Origin: Bacillus pumilus
GTDB lineage: Bacteria; Bacillota; Bacilli; Bacillales; Bacillaceae
NCBI RefSeq assembly: GCF_038738535.1
Contig: NZ_CP046128.1
Span: 930,001 to 994,000, forward strand
Length of the DNA: 64,000 nucleotides
Direction: 5' to 3'
A program made the translations under genes and the position numbers. Shown here piece after piece: positions 44,328-53,464 of this stretch; the stretch's first letter is position 1; each line of letters starts with the position of its first letter. The notes beneath the pieces are model-generated. The model did not search any database. It had not been told where the DNA came from and saw only the letters and a program-made list of their open reading frames with translations.

Positions 44328-47117
44328 ATGAAAATACGTTCACTCCATATCGCCCATTTCGGGAAATTTTCAAATCGGACCTTTCACTTTTCTGATGACG
44401 GTTTTCAGCTAGTTTACGGCCTGAATGAATCGGGGAAAACGACATTGAAAACGTTTATTGAATCGATGTTATTTGGTTTTCCGAAAAACAAGATGTACAA
44501 GACGAAACAGGGTTCTTTTTATGGTGGTTCCCTTACTTGCCAAGATGATGAGTTAGGCGTTATTCATATTGAGAGAACGTCCGATCGCGGTGGGCAAGCA
44601 CAGGTATTTTTACCGAATGGTGAAGTGAAAGACGAAGCTTTTCTACAGACACTTTTAAAGGGAACGGATCGCAGATTATATCAATCAATCTATTCATTTG
44701 ATGTGTTTGGACTGCAAAATGTCCAAGCCTTAAACCAGGACCAAATAGGCGAATTTCTACTTTTCTCAAGTTTATTTGGCTCGGATGCAGCCACCAAGAT
44801 GGATAGCAGGCTGCTAAAGCAGCAGGAGCAGCTGTTTAAACCAAATGGACGCAAGCCTGAATTAAACCAGCAGCTTGATCGTTTAAAAGAGCTGACAGGT
44901 CAGCTGAAACAAGCGAGATTGGTAGAAGGCAGCTATACCGAAAAGAAACGGGAGCAATCTGAATTAACAGAGACGATCGAAAAGCTTCAAAGTGAAATGA
45001 AGCAAGCTGAGGAACACATTCAGAAACTGGCTGAATCCATTCAAGTTTATCCCATGATTGAGAAAAAAGTGGAATTAAAAAAGGAATTAGCCCGCTATCC
45101 AGACCGATTCAAACGTTTTAGAGCAGAAACAGAGCATGAGCTGGATAAACTAGAATCACACCTTCACCCGAAAAAGGCTCAATTGACTGCACTGAAGCAG
45201 AAGTTAGACCATTTGCAAACCTCACTCGTACAAGTTCAACCGCTCTATGACAAGGATACCATAATGGAGATGAAACGAGTCGTAGATGAAGCAGCTGATG
45301 CTGAGCTTGTGAAAAAGCACATAGCAGAGTGTCGAGCAAACCGTGATTCATTGAAACAAAAAATAGACGAAGCGGTAGCAAAGCTAAAGTGGGAGCGCCC
45401 GATAAAGCTCGAACAAATTGACGATTCGCTTGAATTTGAGTGGGAATTAAAGGAGACTGTCACTCAATACGTTCGTCTCATGGATAGAAAAGCGCAGTTA
45501 GATGAACGATTTGATCACGCAAGACATGAGCTGGACGAAGCAGAAGCCGCTCTAAAAGGATTAAAGGAACAGCAAGTCAGACAGCACGGAGCAGAAGATG
45601 ATGCGAAGGGGACAAGATCGAAAAAGAAACCGATTCATTCCCGGGCGTCGTTATTCCGAGGCTTGATCGCATTTGATGTGGTGCTTCTGCTTGTTCTATT
45701 CTTTTTAACAGAGTGGTGGATCACGCTCTTGTTTGCGGGATTTTCTGTTTTTCTCTTCTTTCTCATTTACCCATTAAGTCAAATGAGCCCTATGAAACAA
45801 AGAAGCGGCGAAGGGGCCTTTGATTCATTTCAAGTGCAGGCAGCTTCAGCTGAAACACTTATGAGGCAGAAGGAGCTTCTGTACGAAAGAATCATTCGGC
45901 AATATGAAGACTGGGAGCTAGAGCTGGAACCTGTCCAGCAGCAAGTAGAGGAAAAGAAGAGACAGCTTGGCTTGTCGTCTGAGCTTTCTTTCCTAGTAGA
46001 GGCCTTCCATATCCTAAAACAATTAAAAATGAATACAGCGGCATATGAGGAGCTTCATCGTGAAATAGGCATGCTTTCCGATCAGCAATCGATTTATGAG
46101 GGCAGGGTTTCAGCGTTAAGCAGTATCCTTCAAAAAAAGGAAGGAACCATTCAGGAGAATATCTCAGCTTTTCAAGAGATATTGAAAGATGAGGCGAGAA
46201 GAGAAAAAGAACGCCAGACATTGCACGTATCTATTCAACATGCGATCCAGCAGCTCACGACACTAGAAGGGGAAATTCAATATTACGAAAAACAAACTGG
46301 CGAGCTTTTTCGTCAAGTAGAAGCAGAGTCCAAAGAAGATTACCAAGTGCTTTCTCATCTATCTAAAGAATACCGGGAACGGCTTTCCCATTTGCAGCAG
46401 CTAAATCAAGAGCTTCATAGAAGCGGTTGTTTTGATGAGGAGGAATGGATTGTTCGCAAAGGATTACCTCTCCTTGAAGAGGAGTGTGCAGAAGCAAGGC
46501 AGCACCTTCATGACGTTCAATTGAATGCGGAGAATATGGAAAAACGTTTAGCAGAACTAGCGGTGGAAATCCGGCAAATAGAAGCTTCTGGAACGGTGTC
46601 TGATTTGACTCATCAGCTTGCCGCAGAGCAGGAGCATGCGAAGCACCTCGCAAAAAAATGGGCGGCAATTCAGCTTGTCCGCTCCGTCATACGAGAAAAA
46701 TTGAATGAGCATAAAGAAACAAGGCTGCCTGCATTGCTTCAAACAGCCTCAAGTTTTATTCAACCGTTAACAAATGATCGTTATGAAGCGATTTTATTTT
46801 CACCTGAAGATGACTTGCTGATGGTGAAAAGAATGGATGGACGAATATTCCGTCCAGAGGAGCTTTCACAGGCAACGTGTGAACAGATCTATCTGGCGAT
46901 TCGTTTTGCGCTCGCTTTGTCTCATCAGCAAGATTGTCAGCTTCCGTTTATGATGGATGACAGCTTCGTTCATTTCGATCACGTTCGTCTAGGAAGAGTG
47001 CTGGAGATGATGAACGAGCTCACACGTTTTGAAACACAGCTGTTTTATTTCACCTGTCATGAGCATATGAAGCAAGCAGCAGAAGATGGACAGATTACGA
47101 GTTTAGCAGTTGAATGA
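44328..47117 (+). CDS. yhaN: SbcC/Rad50-like ATPase YhaN with membrane hairpin
   Basis: SMC/Rad50-like protein of 929 residues. The N-terminal lobe has Walker A GLNESGKTTLK (about 34). Two long coiled coils flank a centre where Rad50 proteins carry a zinc hook; instead about residues 441-487 form two hydrophobic helices (FDVVLLLVLFFLTEWWITLL), a likely membrane hairpin. The C-terminal lobe has LPFMMDDSFVHFDHVRLGR (Walker B). B. subtilis YhaN is about 963 residues. Co-transcribed with yhaO and probably yhaM. Confidence 0.9.
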   Translation: MKIRSLHIAHFGKFSNRTFHFSDDGFQLVYGLNESGKTTLKTFIESMLFGFPKNKMYKTKQGSFYGGSLTCQDDELGVIHIERTSDRGGQAQVFLPNGEVKDEAFLQTLLKGTDRRLYQSIYSFDVFGLQNVQALNQDQIGEFLLFSSLFGSDAATKMDSRLLKQQEQLFKPNGRKPELNQQLDRLKELTGQLKQARLVEGSYTEKKREQSELTETIEKLQSEMKQAEEHIQKLAESIQVYPMIEKKVELKKELARYPDRFKRFRAETEHELDKLESHLHPKKAQLTALKQKLDHLQTSLVQVQPLYDKDTIMEMKRVVDEAADAELVKKHIAECRANRDSLKQKIDEAVAKLKWERPIKLEQIDDSLEFEWELKETVTQYVRLMDRKAQLDERFDHARHELDEAEAALKGLKEQQVRQHGAEDDAKGTRSKKKPIHSRASLFRGLIAFDVVLLLVLFFLTEWWITLLFAGFSVFLFFLIYPLSQMSPMKQRSGEGAFDSFQVQAASAETLMRQKELLYERIIRQYEDWELELEPVQQQVEEKKRQLGLSSELSFLVEAFHILKQLKMNTAAYEELHREIGMLSDQQSIYEGRVSALSSILQKKEGTIQENISAFQEILKDEARREKERQTLHVSIQHAIQQLTTLEGEIQYYEKQTGELFRQVEAESKEDYQVLSHLSKEYRERLSHLQQLNQELHRSGCFDEEEWIVRKGLPLLEEECAEARQHLHDVQLNAENMEKRLAELAVEIRQIEASGTVSDLTHQLAAEQEHAKHLAKKWAAIQLVRSVIREKLNEHKETRLPALLQTASSFIQPLTNDRYEAILFSPEDDLLMVKRMDGRIFRPEELSQATCEQIYLAIRFALALSHQQDCQLPFMMDDSFVHFDHVRLGRVLEMMNELTRFETQLFYFTCHEHMKQAAEDGQITSLAVE

Positions 47118-47179
47118 TTGACAAATAATGACTTATGTTATACTTATATGAGCAGAAACATGGAAGGAGCTTTTATTGA

Positions 47180-48127
47180 ATGGCTAAAGGGATCATGACC
47201 TATGATGTCGGCGAACAAGTTGACCTGCATTTATTAATTAAATCATCTACTAAAGGGATTGCGAGTAATGGCAAACCATTTTTAACGTTAATTCTTCAAG
47301 ATCAAAGTGGAGATATTGAGGCGAAACTATGGGATGCAAAGCAGAATGATGAACAAACCTATGCCGCGCAAACCATTGTGAAGGTAGTAGGCGATATTCA
47401 TCATTATCGCGGGAGGAATCAGCTGAAACTTAGGAATATACGCCCTGTTGCTGAAAATGAGCAAATTCGAATTGATGATTTTCTCGAAACAGCTCCTATT
47501 CCAAAACATGATATGATGGATACGATTATGCAATATATCTTTGATATGAAAAACCCTAATATACAGCGTGTTACAAGGCATTTGCTGAAAAAATATGGAC
47601 AGGAATTCGCTGACTATCCAGCAGCGACAAAAAACCATCACGAATTTGTCTCTGGTCTTGCTTATCACGTGGTGTCCATGCTGCATTTGGCTAAATCAAT
47701 TGTTGACCTATATCCATCATTAGATCGAGATCTTTTATATTCAGGCATCATTCTTCATGATTTAGGAAAAGTCAAAGAGCTTTCGGGCCCAGTCTCAACC
47801 ACCTATACGGTGGAAGGGAATTTAATCGGTCATATTTCGATTATGGTGACAGAAATTGCGAAAGCTGCAGAAGAGCTTGGCATTGATTCAGAAGAAATTC
47901 TGATTTTACAGCACTTAGTACTGAGTCATCACGGAAAAGGAGAGTGGGGCAGCCCGAAACCACCAATGGTGAAGGAAGCCGAAATACTCCACTATATTGA
48001 TAATTTAGATGCGAAGATGAATATGATGGATCGTGCGCTTGAGCATGTGAAGCCAGGAGAATATACAGAACGTATTTTTGCGCTAGAGAATCGTTCATTT
48101 TATAAACCAACCTTTCATCACGAATAA
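47180..48127 (+). CDS. yhaM: 3'-5' exoribonuclease YhaM
   Basis: OB-fold (about 15-95, [20 protein letters not shown]) plus HD domain (about 160-290; [31 protein letters not shown]) in 315 residues. The His-Asp metal site is intact. It degrades RNA and single-stranded DNA from the 3' end. ATG follows AAGGAGC. Next to yhaO-yhaN, as in B. subtilis, which hints at shared DNA-repair use. Confidence 0.93.
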   Translation: MAKGIMTYDVGEQVDLHLLIKSSTKGIASNGKPFLTLILQDQSGDIEAKLWDAKQNDEQTYAAQTIVKVVGDIHHYRGRNQLKLRNIRPVAENEQIRIDDFLETAPIPKHDMMDTIMQYIFDMKNPNIQRVTRHLLKKYGQEFADYPAATKNHHEFVSGLAYHVVSMLHLAKSIVDLYPSLDRDLLYSGIILHDLGKVKELSGPVSTTYTVEGNLIGHISIMVTEIAKAAEELGIDSEEILILQHLVLSHHGKGEWGSPKPPMVKEAEILHYIDNLDAKMNMMDRALEHVKPGEYTERIFALENRSFYKPTFHHE

Positions 48128-48134
48128 CCATGTC

Positions 48135-48164
48135 AAAACGTCCGTTTATTGCGGGCGTTTTTTT
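48135..48164 (+). terminator. Terminator of yhaM
   Basis: AAAACGTCC/GGGCGTTTT with one G-T pair, followed by further Ts. Confidence 0.8.
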
Positions 48165-48243
48165 CATAACTTGTCTTCTTTTCGCATAAGCATGTAACAC
48201 AAAGGAAGAGAGAGCTGTTCTGAAAAAAGGAGGCGATGAAAAA

Positions 48244-48471
48244 ATGTTGTTTTTTCCATGGTGGGTGTATGCATGTATCATTGGCATTATTTTCTGTGCG
48301 TATAAATTAATGACAACGGCCAAAGAGGAGCAAGAGATTGATCAATCCTTTATTGAAAAGGAAGGAGAAATTTTTATCGAGCGAATGGAACAAGAAAGAG
48401 AGCGTAGACGTCAGGATCAGCAAGTGAAAAGATCACATGATACGGCGGCACATGAAGACTCGATTGCTTAA
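48244..48471 (+). CDS. yhaL: Sporulation protein YhaL
   Basis: A 75-residue protein with one N-terminal membrane helix (FFPWWVYACIIGIIFCAYKL) and a highly charged cytosolic tail (EGEIFIERMEQERERRRQDQ). It matches the YhaL family, needed for efficient sporulation in B. subtilis. AAAGGAGG lies ten bases before ATG. Terminator directly after. Confidence 0.85.
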   Translation: MLFFPWWVYACIIGIIFCAYKLMTTAKEEQEIDQSFIEKEGEIFIERMEQERERRRQDQQVKRSHDTAAHEDSIA

Positions 48472-48482
48472 TCAGGTCATAT

Positions 48483-48520
48483 AAAAACCCCTCTGCACGA
48501 TCACGGCAGAGGTTTTTTTT
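48483..48520. terminator. Bidirectional terminator yhaL / prsA
   Basis: AAAAACC-C-CTCTGC/GCAGAGGTTTTT between convergent genes. Confidence 0.9.
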
Positions 48521-48524
48521 GTGA

Positions 48525-49409
48525 TTACTGGTTTTGTTGAGGTTGTTGATTTTGTGCGGGTTGTTGAGACTTTTCTTTGAATGTGTTTTCAAGTTCTTTA
48601 TCTTTTACTTTCACATCGGCATCTTTCACCAATTTGTTTAAGATCGTTTGGATTTCATTTGTGTCTGCTTGTTTTTGGTTAAGCAGTTCTTTTTTCAAGT
48701 CTGCTTTCATGTCATCGTATTTACCGCGTTCTTCGGTCTTTTTAATGATATGGTAGCCGAATTGTGATTTCACTGGTTTGCTGATTTCATTCACTTTTAG
48801 TTTGAAAGCAGCTTTACTGAAGTTCTCGTCCATTTGGCCTTCTTTTGCGAACCAGCCTACATCGCCGCCTTGTGCTGCTGAAGCGGTATCAGTTGAATAT
48901 TCAGACACAACGGCATCCCATTTTTCACCTTTATCTAATTTCTTTTCCACTTCGTCAGCTGTTTTCTTATCAGCTACTAAAATGTGGCTTGCGCGGATTT
49001 TCCCTTTTAGGTCATCGTAATACGCTTTTACTTCTTTATCAGTGATTTTGATGTTAGCTTTGGCAGCCTTTTGAGTCAGCAGCTCATATTTCACTTGATC
49101 TTTGATGTAATCTTTTCCGAATTCATCTTGAAGTTGTTTTAAACGATCTTCACCAAGTGTCTTTTTATATTCTTCCATTTTCTTATCAATTTCTTTATCT
49201 GATACTTTGTATTTGTCAGCAAGAACCTTTTGTTGAACAAGTAGATTTAAAGCATCTCCACCTGCTTGTTTCTTAAGAGTTGTATAAAGCTCTTCTTTTG
49301 TGACATCTCCTGATTTTGTTGTTGCGATGACATCTTTATCACCGCTACTGCATGCGCCAAGAGTTAAAACACTAACTGCTGTTACAGCTGCTAAAGCCAT
49401 TTTTTTCAT
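48525..49409 (-). CDS. prsA: Foldase lipoprotein PrsA (peptidyl-prolyl isomerase)
   Basis: Lipid-anchored foldase acting outside the membrane on secreted proteins and PBPs. The signal peptide has the lipobox TLGAC (Cys 20). The N-terminal SurA-like region is followed by a parvulin PPIase domain (about 135-225; RASHILVADKKTADEVEKKL, GWFAKEGQMDENFSKAAF, KSQFGYHIIKK). The C-terminus ends in a Gln/Asn/Pro repeat. 294 residues. ATG follows AGGAGTG. No obvious defect. Confidence 0.95.
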   Translation of the reverse strand: MKKMALAAVTAVSVLTLGACSSGDKDVIATTKSGDVTKEELYTTLKKQAGGDALNLLVQQKVLADKYKVSDKEIDKKMEEYKKTLGEDRLKQLQDEFGKDYIKDQVKYELLTQKAAKANIKITDKEVKAYYDDLKGKIRASHILVADKKTADEVEKKLDKGEKWDAVVSEYSTDTASAAQGGDVGWFAKEGQMDENFSKAAFKLKVNEISKPVKSQFGYHIIKKTEERGKYDDMKADLKKELLNQKQADTNEIQTILNKLVKDADVKVKDKELENTFKEKSQQPAQNQQPQQNQ

Positions 49410-49531
49410 TCAAAAAACACTCCTAATCTTTCCAATTTATTTATCATTGCTTGTATCATAACATATTGTGACACGCTGTAAAAAGAAATGCAAATGGGAG
49501 GGCATTCGTCTAGTCAAAAATTTGCGCGCGG

Positions 49532-49539
49532 CATACACA
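49532..49539 (+). promoter_or_regulatory. Sporulation-sigma-like -10 before the first YjcZ gene
   Basis: CATACACA lies 32 bases before the first YjcZ start codon, and CATACACT (49754-49761) lies 42 bases before the second. The latter fits the SigE -10 CATACANT exactly; clear -35 boxes were not found. Confidence 0.35.
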
Positions 49540-49570
49540 TATAGTGATCACAAAAAGGAGGCTGAATTAT

Positions 49571-49657
49571 ATGGGAGCAGGATATTCTAATGGGTTTGCT
49601 TTATTGGTCGTGCTATTCATTTTGCTGATCATCGTTGGTGCAGCATATCTTTACTAA
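49571..49657 (+). CDS. YjcZ-family sporulation peptide 1
   Basis: A 28-residue peptide: a Gly-rich start (MGAGYSNGFALLVVLFILLI) and one membrane helix ending in AAYLY. Matches the YjcZ family of tiny sporulation-associated hydrophobic proteins. AAAGGAGG precedes ATG. An imperfect CCGTCC/GGGCGG hairpin with T6 (about 49683-49713) follows. Confidence 0.8.
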   Translation: MGAGYSNGFALLVVLFILLIIVGAAYLY

Positions 49658-49802
49658 TTAAATCGCTGTGACAGAAAGGAGCCGTCCTGCCATGCGTGCG
49701 GGCGGTTCTTTTTTCAAACGATGACAGGTGCCTAAACGTTTTCATTTTTTTTGCATACACTGAGCTTAGAACAGAGCAAGAACTGGCAGGAGGTGTTTTT
49801 AC

Positions 49803-49892
49803 ATGGGAGGAGAAGTCTTTGCTGGCGGTTTTGCACTAGTCGTCGTGTTATTCATCTTATTGATCATTATCGGTGCATCTTGGATTTGCTAA
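49803..49892 (+). CDS. YjcZ-family sporulation peptide 2
   Basis: A 29-residue paralogue of the previous gene (MGGEVFAGGFALVVVLFILL, ending GASWIC). AGGAGGTG precedes ATG. It has its own promoter-like element and terminator, so the two tandem copies can be expressed separately. Confidence 0.8.
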   Translation: MGGEVFAGGFALVVVLFILLIIIGASWIC

Positions 49893-49908
49893 TCAATCAA
49901 TATACACA

Positions 49909-49936
49909 AAAAGCTGCCCTCAAACTGGCAGCTTTT
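49909..49936. terminator. Terminator after the second YjcZ gene
   Basis: AAAAGCTGCC/GGCAGCTTTT perfect 10-bp stem; usable from both sides. Confidence 0.85.
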
Positions 49937-49945
49937 GCTTTGATC

Positions 49946-50131
49946 TTAAATAGAAATGGTAATTTCAACAAATGATGAGATCAGTAAGATCAGTATCGAT
50001 ACATTGATAAAGCGAAACACCTTATCTTGCCGTTCTTCAGGAATCTCTCTGACAAGGCATAATGTATTAGTAAGCCTGTTTATTGAATACACAATAAACG
50101 CGGCAAAGACGATGAAGTAAAATAAAACTAT
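49946..50131 (-). CDS. yhaK: Two-helix membrane protein at the yhaK position, ATA start
   Basis: A 61-residue frame coding FYFIVFAAFIVYSINRLTNT, a charged middle (REIPEERQDKVFRF) and a second helix INVSILILLISSFVEITISI. A strong GAGGGGGG lies seven bases before ATA 50131, and no ATG, GTG or TTG occurs at a useful place in frame. Either ATA is the start, or the gene lost its ATG by one substitution. B. subtilis yhaK occupies this place; identity not confirmed. Confidence 0.5.
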   Translation of the reverse strand: MVLFYFIVFAAFIVYSINRLTNTLCLVREIPEERQDKVFRFINVSILILLISSFVEITISI

Positions 50132-50213
50132 CGGAGATCCCCCCTCTCTATGCTATTCCCATACTACATTACCAAATTTTTTATGAAAAAGATAGAAGTT
50201 GGCTTTAAAAACC

Positions 50214-50738
50214 TTATGATGAGGAAGTTTGGTCAACTAAAATATCAAACTCGTCTTGGGCTTGATCGATGATGCAGGATTTAGGTGCTTTGAGCAGTTT
50301 CCATGCAAATAAAAAGTCAGGCAAACAATAGCCTGCATGAATACTTGCGATGATGATAAAATAGTGTGCATACATTGGAAACGCCACGCCTAACACAAAG
50401 TAAAGCGTTGAAATCACACAAAATGGACTGAGAAGTGAATAAAGCATTACTTTCTTTGGCACACGCTTCCAGCAATTTCGTTTAAATAGCGTCATTTTTT
50501 TCTTGTTTTTCATCACTGGGATCAAGTGAACCACACGGTGGACAAGCAATGTCATAAGTAAAAGTACAGCAAAAAGCGGTGCGTTGTGGCTGCTTAGTCT
50601 CGTTTCAGGATGAGTCAGTTGAAAACATAAAAAAGCCATAATGAAAAAAAGTATAGCAAGACTTATAGCTGAAATCAGCAGTCTCGTATAACCATAATCC
50701 TTTTCAAGATTAATGGTTTTCCAACAATTCATTTTCAT
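50214..50738 (-). CDS. yhaJ: DUF3267 membrane protein YhaJ
   Basis: A 174-residue protein with four hydrophobic helices and the DUF3267 layout. DUF3267 proteins resemble site-2-type metalloproteases, but the helix here reads VHRVVHLIPV: the HXXXH histidines are kept and the Glu of HEXXH is Arg. Protease activity is therefore doubtful. At the position of B. subtilis yhaJ. Confidence 0.78.
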   Translation of the reverse strand: MKMNCWKTINLEKDYGYTRLLISAISLAILFFIMAFLCFQLTHPETRLSSHNAPLFAVLLLMTLLVHRVVHLIPVMKNKKKMTLFKRNCWKRVPKKVMLYSLLSPFCVISTLYFVLGVAFPMYAHYFIIIASIHAGYCLPDFLFAWKLLKAPKSCIIDQAQDEFDILVDQTSSS

Positions 50739-50964
50739 CCTTCCAATCTTAAAAAACTAATTGAATATCTCAAGATAATTTACTCTTCCTGAGGATAAAA
50801 ATCAATGGTTTTGTTGAAAAAAAATAAAATGTTGCCTTCATATGGAATAAAGAGAGGAAACTTTGGGTTTTTCAAGAAAAAAAGACAGAAGAGGGAGGTT
50901 CGTCTCTTTCGTCAATGAGTAATTTCGGCTAAAATAGAAAGACTAAGAGAAAGAGGGAACGTAC

Positions 50965-51309
50965 ATGAGTATTGAGGAACGAATGAGCCAGCTCGAATAT
51001 TATATGGAACTTTTGCTGACGGCGACCGATATGAGCCGTTATCCATATTATGCATTATTGATCAGGCAGCGGGTATCGAAAGAAGAGGCGAAGGAAATTG
51101 AGCGTATTTGTGCTGAGCTTTCAGAGGAAATGGACAAGCAAAAAGCACAAGGCTACGTCATGTTTGACGATATGCTTGCGCTTTTTGCAGGACAGTTAAT
51201 TGAAAAGCTGGATGTGCATGAGACGATATTTGCATTGCATGATCAAGGGCTGTTTCAGCCGTTAATGAATGAATTTATAAAGATCATTAAACAATTTGAT
51301 TTGCTTTAG
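50965..51309 (+). CDS. yhaI: DUF1878 protein YhaI
   Basis: A 114-residue soluble helical protein ([20 protein letters not shown]...). It matches YhaI of B. subtilis (DUF1878), where a structure is known but the function is not. ATG after AGAGGGAAC. Its last 23 bases overlap the 3' end of convergent scoC; no terminator separates them, so antisense contact of the two mRNAs is likely. Confidence 0.85.
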   Translation: MSIEERMSQLEYYMELLLTATDMSRYPYYALLIRQRVSKEEAKEIERICAELSEEMDKQKAQGYVMFDDMLALFAGQLIEKLDVHETIFALHDQGLFQPLMNEFIKIIKQFDLL

Positions 51310-51916
51310 CCGCTTTTTCTGCTGCATCAGCTGAGTCTTCAAGTTCCTCAGGCTTTTTCGTGACTTTTCCTCGCTCATTCAAAAAGTCCTTCTCAATGTT
51401 TGAAAACGATTTCTCAAAAATCTCCATGAAATCCTCACCATAGATGTTTCGGATAATACACATCATTTCTAAAATCTCAGGGAACTTTCCGTAAATGTCA
51501 TGAAGCGGCTGTGCGCCTTTGACAATACCAGTTCGTGCCGGGTCATAATCTTCAAGTAGTTTATGGAATGTCTCTTCGCCTTTTGGCGTTAGCTCAATAT
51601 ACGTATTGCGTTTATCGTTTAACTTTTTAGAAAATTTTAAAAATCCTCGTTCCTCCAGTTTCTTGGAGAAGTTAAACGCCGTTGATACATGCATGACGCC
51701 AAACTTTGCAATTTCTGATATTGAAGCTCCTTTTAATTGATACGCAATCCACAAAATATGATGTTCATTGATATTTAGGTTATACGGTTTGATCCACTGC
51801 TGCCAGTCCTTTTCAATGGATTTCCAAAGAGCTTTGCTCAATTGGGCCATTCTTTGACTGAATAAAAGTGCTTCTTTTACATCGAAAGGCTGTTCCGAAT
51901 GATTCATCCATTTCAC
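51287..51916 (-). CDS. scoC: MarR-family transition-state regulator ScoC (Hpr)
   Basis: Represses protease genes (aprE, nprE), sporulation and motility functions in Bacillus. MarR winged helix from about 50-150: [40 protein letters not shown] and [21 protein letters not shown] long C-terminal extension ends in an acidic, Ala-rich tail. 209 residues; B. subtilis Hpr has about 203. Confidence 0.94.
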   Translation of the reverse strand: MKWMNHSEQPFDVKEALLFSQRMAQLSKALWKSIEKDWQQWIKPYNLNINEHHILWIAYQLKGASISEIAKFGVMHVSTAFNFSKKLEERGFLKFSKKLNDKRNTYIELTPKGEETFHKLLEDYDPARTGIVKGAQPLHDIYGKFPEILEMMCIIRNIYGEDFMEIFEKSFSNIEKDFLNERGKVTKKPEELEDSADAAEKAAKANQIV

Positions 51917-52032
51917 CTACTTCTCTTTTTCTTGTAATTCTATTATGCCAATAAAATAAAGATTAATAAAGCTGAAAATTCAAGAATTTTTAAAACTCAT
52001 GAAAAACATTGACAAAATAACCTTTTTTCAAC

Positions 52033-52067
52033 AAAAAAAGTGCGGGATACGCACCCCGCACACTTTT
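52033..52067 (-). terminator. Terminator of yhaH
   Basis: GTGCGGG/CCCGCAC stem followed on the minus strand by T7. Confidence 0.8.
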
Positions 52068-52094
52068 GTAAACGAATATTTTTTCGTGAGTATA

Positions 52095-52451
52095 TTAGTT
52101 TTGTAAGGTTTTCTCCAGTTGTTTGAGCTTTTCCTCAATTTCCTGAATTTCCTTTTGCAAGTCCTGCTGGTGAGGTTTGATTTCTTCGCGCCATTGCTGA
52201 ATCGATGCTTGTAATTCAGTTCCGACTTCTTTAATGACCTCTGCGCTTTCTTTTGCTGTTTCAACAATTTGCTCTTTTAAAGCTTGTCCATCTCTTTTTA
52301 ATCTTGTCAGCGTATCTTCGAATTTGTCATAGCCGTCTTTCATCTTTCCGCGCACATCTCTGCCAGAAGAGGGAGTCGTCAGGAGCACTGCCGCACCTCC
52401 GAGGAGACCGCCTACAAATAATCCTGTTAATAAAGAACGTCCACTAGCCAT
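52095..52451 (-). CDS. yhaH: YtxH-like general stress protein YhaH
   Basis: A 118-residue protein with a Gly-rich N-terminal membrane segment (LLTGLFVGGLLGGAAVLLTT, then PSSGRDVR) typical of the YtxH family, followed by a long charged coiled coil ending in KLKQLEKTLQN. Inner-membrane-associated. In B. subtilis yhaH is a SigB-linked stress gene; no clear SigB promoter was seen here. ATG after GAGGTG. Confidence 0.85.
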   Translation of the reverse strand: MASGRSLLTGLFVGGLLGGAAVLLTTPSSGRDVRGKMKDGYDKFEDTLTRLKRDGQALKEQIVETAKESAEVIKEVGTELQASIQQWREEIKPHQQDLQKEIQEIEEKLKQLEKTLQN

Positions 52452-52579
52452 TCAAATCACCTCTAGTCAAATTTTACACATTCGCATGTTCTCTCTGAGC
52501 TGACGATCAGCTTCATTGAACTTCCATACATAGCTTGCTTTATTTTAGCATACTTTTGAAGAAAAGGGAGGGGAGAAGG

Positions 52580-52771
52580 TTGTCTGTCTTTCTGTTCGTT
52601 TTTACGTGTATCGGTGTCGTTTTTACAGGTGGTTCTATTCATTATGCAAGACAGCTGGGGTATGCAGGGTCTTATCCGCCAAAACATGTATTAAAGCAAA
52701 AAGCACTTGTGTGTGCGGCAGGTGCAGGGATTTCGCTCCTCATTTTGCTGCTGACCCTTTTTCTTTTATAA
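52580..52771 (+). CDS. Small two-helix membrane protein
   Basis: A 63-residue protein: helix 1 FVFTCIGVVFTGGSIHYARQ, a short loop (YAGSYPPKHVLKQKA), helix 2 AGAGISLLILLLTLFLL. TTG 52580 is eight bases after GGAGG. Divergent from yhaH and convergent with trpP. No family recognised with certainty; B. subtilis yhzF may be the counterpart (inference from position). Confidence 0.6.
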   Translation: MSVFLFVFTCIGVVFTGGSIHYARQLGYAGSYPPKHVLKQKALVCAAGAGISLLILLLTLFLL

Positions 52772-52783
52772 AAGCATGAAAAA

Positions 52784-52810
52784 AACCTCTTCATCTATTA
52801 TGAAGAGGTT
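52784..52810 (-). terminator. Terminator of trpP
   Basis: AACCTCTTCAT-N5-ATGAAGAGGTT, with a T7 tract on the minus-strand side. Confidence 0.88.
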
Positions 52811-52820
52811 CGATTATTCG

Positions 52821-53339
52821 TTAAGCAACTTCTATCATTCTTGCACGCCTTAGAATGGACTGAGCAATTGGGAAGACAAATACCATGGCAATGGTATTAA
52901 TCACGGCTGCTGGAAGGACAACGCCCACAAGAAGTGCCGGTAATGCAGCTGGCAGTCCAGTAATTAGTAAAGCGGCAGATAGGAAAATCACGCCGGATAC
53001 GATGGTTCCAATCGCAGTTAACACAGCGGTCAGCACCACTTTGTTCTTTATCTTCAAGCAAGATAAGAAAAGGGCTAGGAAGATAAAGGCTGTCACTGGT
53101 TTATCAATCATATTTGGAATTTGTCCGCCTGGGAAACCCGTTGTTAATGCAGAAATGACGCCAGTTACTAGGGCAATAACCACTACATGCTGTACCTTTG
53201 GGAAAAGGATGATGCTTAAAAACATCATGACCAGCATCATATCAGGTTTCATTCCGAAAAAGATGGGCGGGAAAATCGTATGCAAAACAGCTCCCATTGC
53301 TGCAAGCAATGACATAATCACTAATTCTTTTGTTTTCAT
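52821..53339 (-). CDS. trpP: Tryptophan transporter TrpP
   Basis: Tryptophan uptake protein of 172 residues with about six helices (TKELVIMSLLAAMGAVLHTI, MMLVMMFLSIILFPK). ATG 53339 is preceded by GAGGAG that is itself part of a TRAP site, so tryptophan-bound TRAP would block translation, as shown in B. subtilis (yhaG). Located between yhaH and serC, as there. Confidence 0.93.
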   Translation of the reverse strand: MKTKELVIMSLLAAMGAVLHTIFPPIFFGMKPDMMLVMMFLSIILFPKVQHVVVIALVTGVISALTTGFPGGQIPNMIDKPVTAFIFLALFLSCLKIKNKVVLTAVLTAIGTIVSGVIFLSAALLITGLPAALPALLVGVVLPAAVINTIAMVFVFPIAQSILRRARMIEVA

Positions 53340-53341
53340 TT

Positions 53342-53389
53342 CTATGCTCTCCTCTGCTAAGCTCTTAGGACTCTCCAATAATATGGCTC
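53342..53389 (-). promoter_or_regulatory. TRAP-binding triplet repeats over the trpP ribosome site
   Basis: On the minus strand GAG-CT-TAG-CA-GAG-GA-GAG-CA-TAG runs from 53364 to 53342, five (G/U)AG triplets with two-base spacers ending two bases before ATG. Further GAG triplets lie at 53373-53371 and 53389-53387. This is the TRAP pattern and includes the Shine-Dalgarno. Confidence 0.85.
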
Positions 53390-53464
53390 ATCATTTATTG
53401 CAAGAGTCATCACTTTATATTTCTCGTTATTATAACAAATTTATTTCTCTATAGAAAAGCTTTT

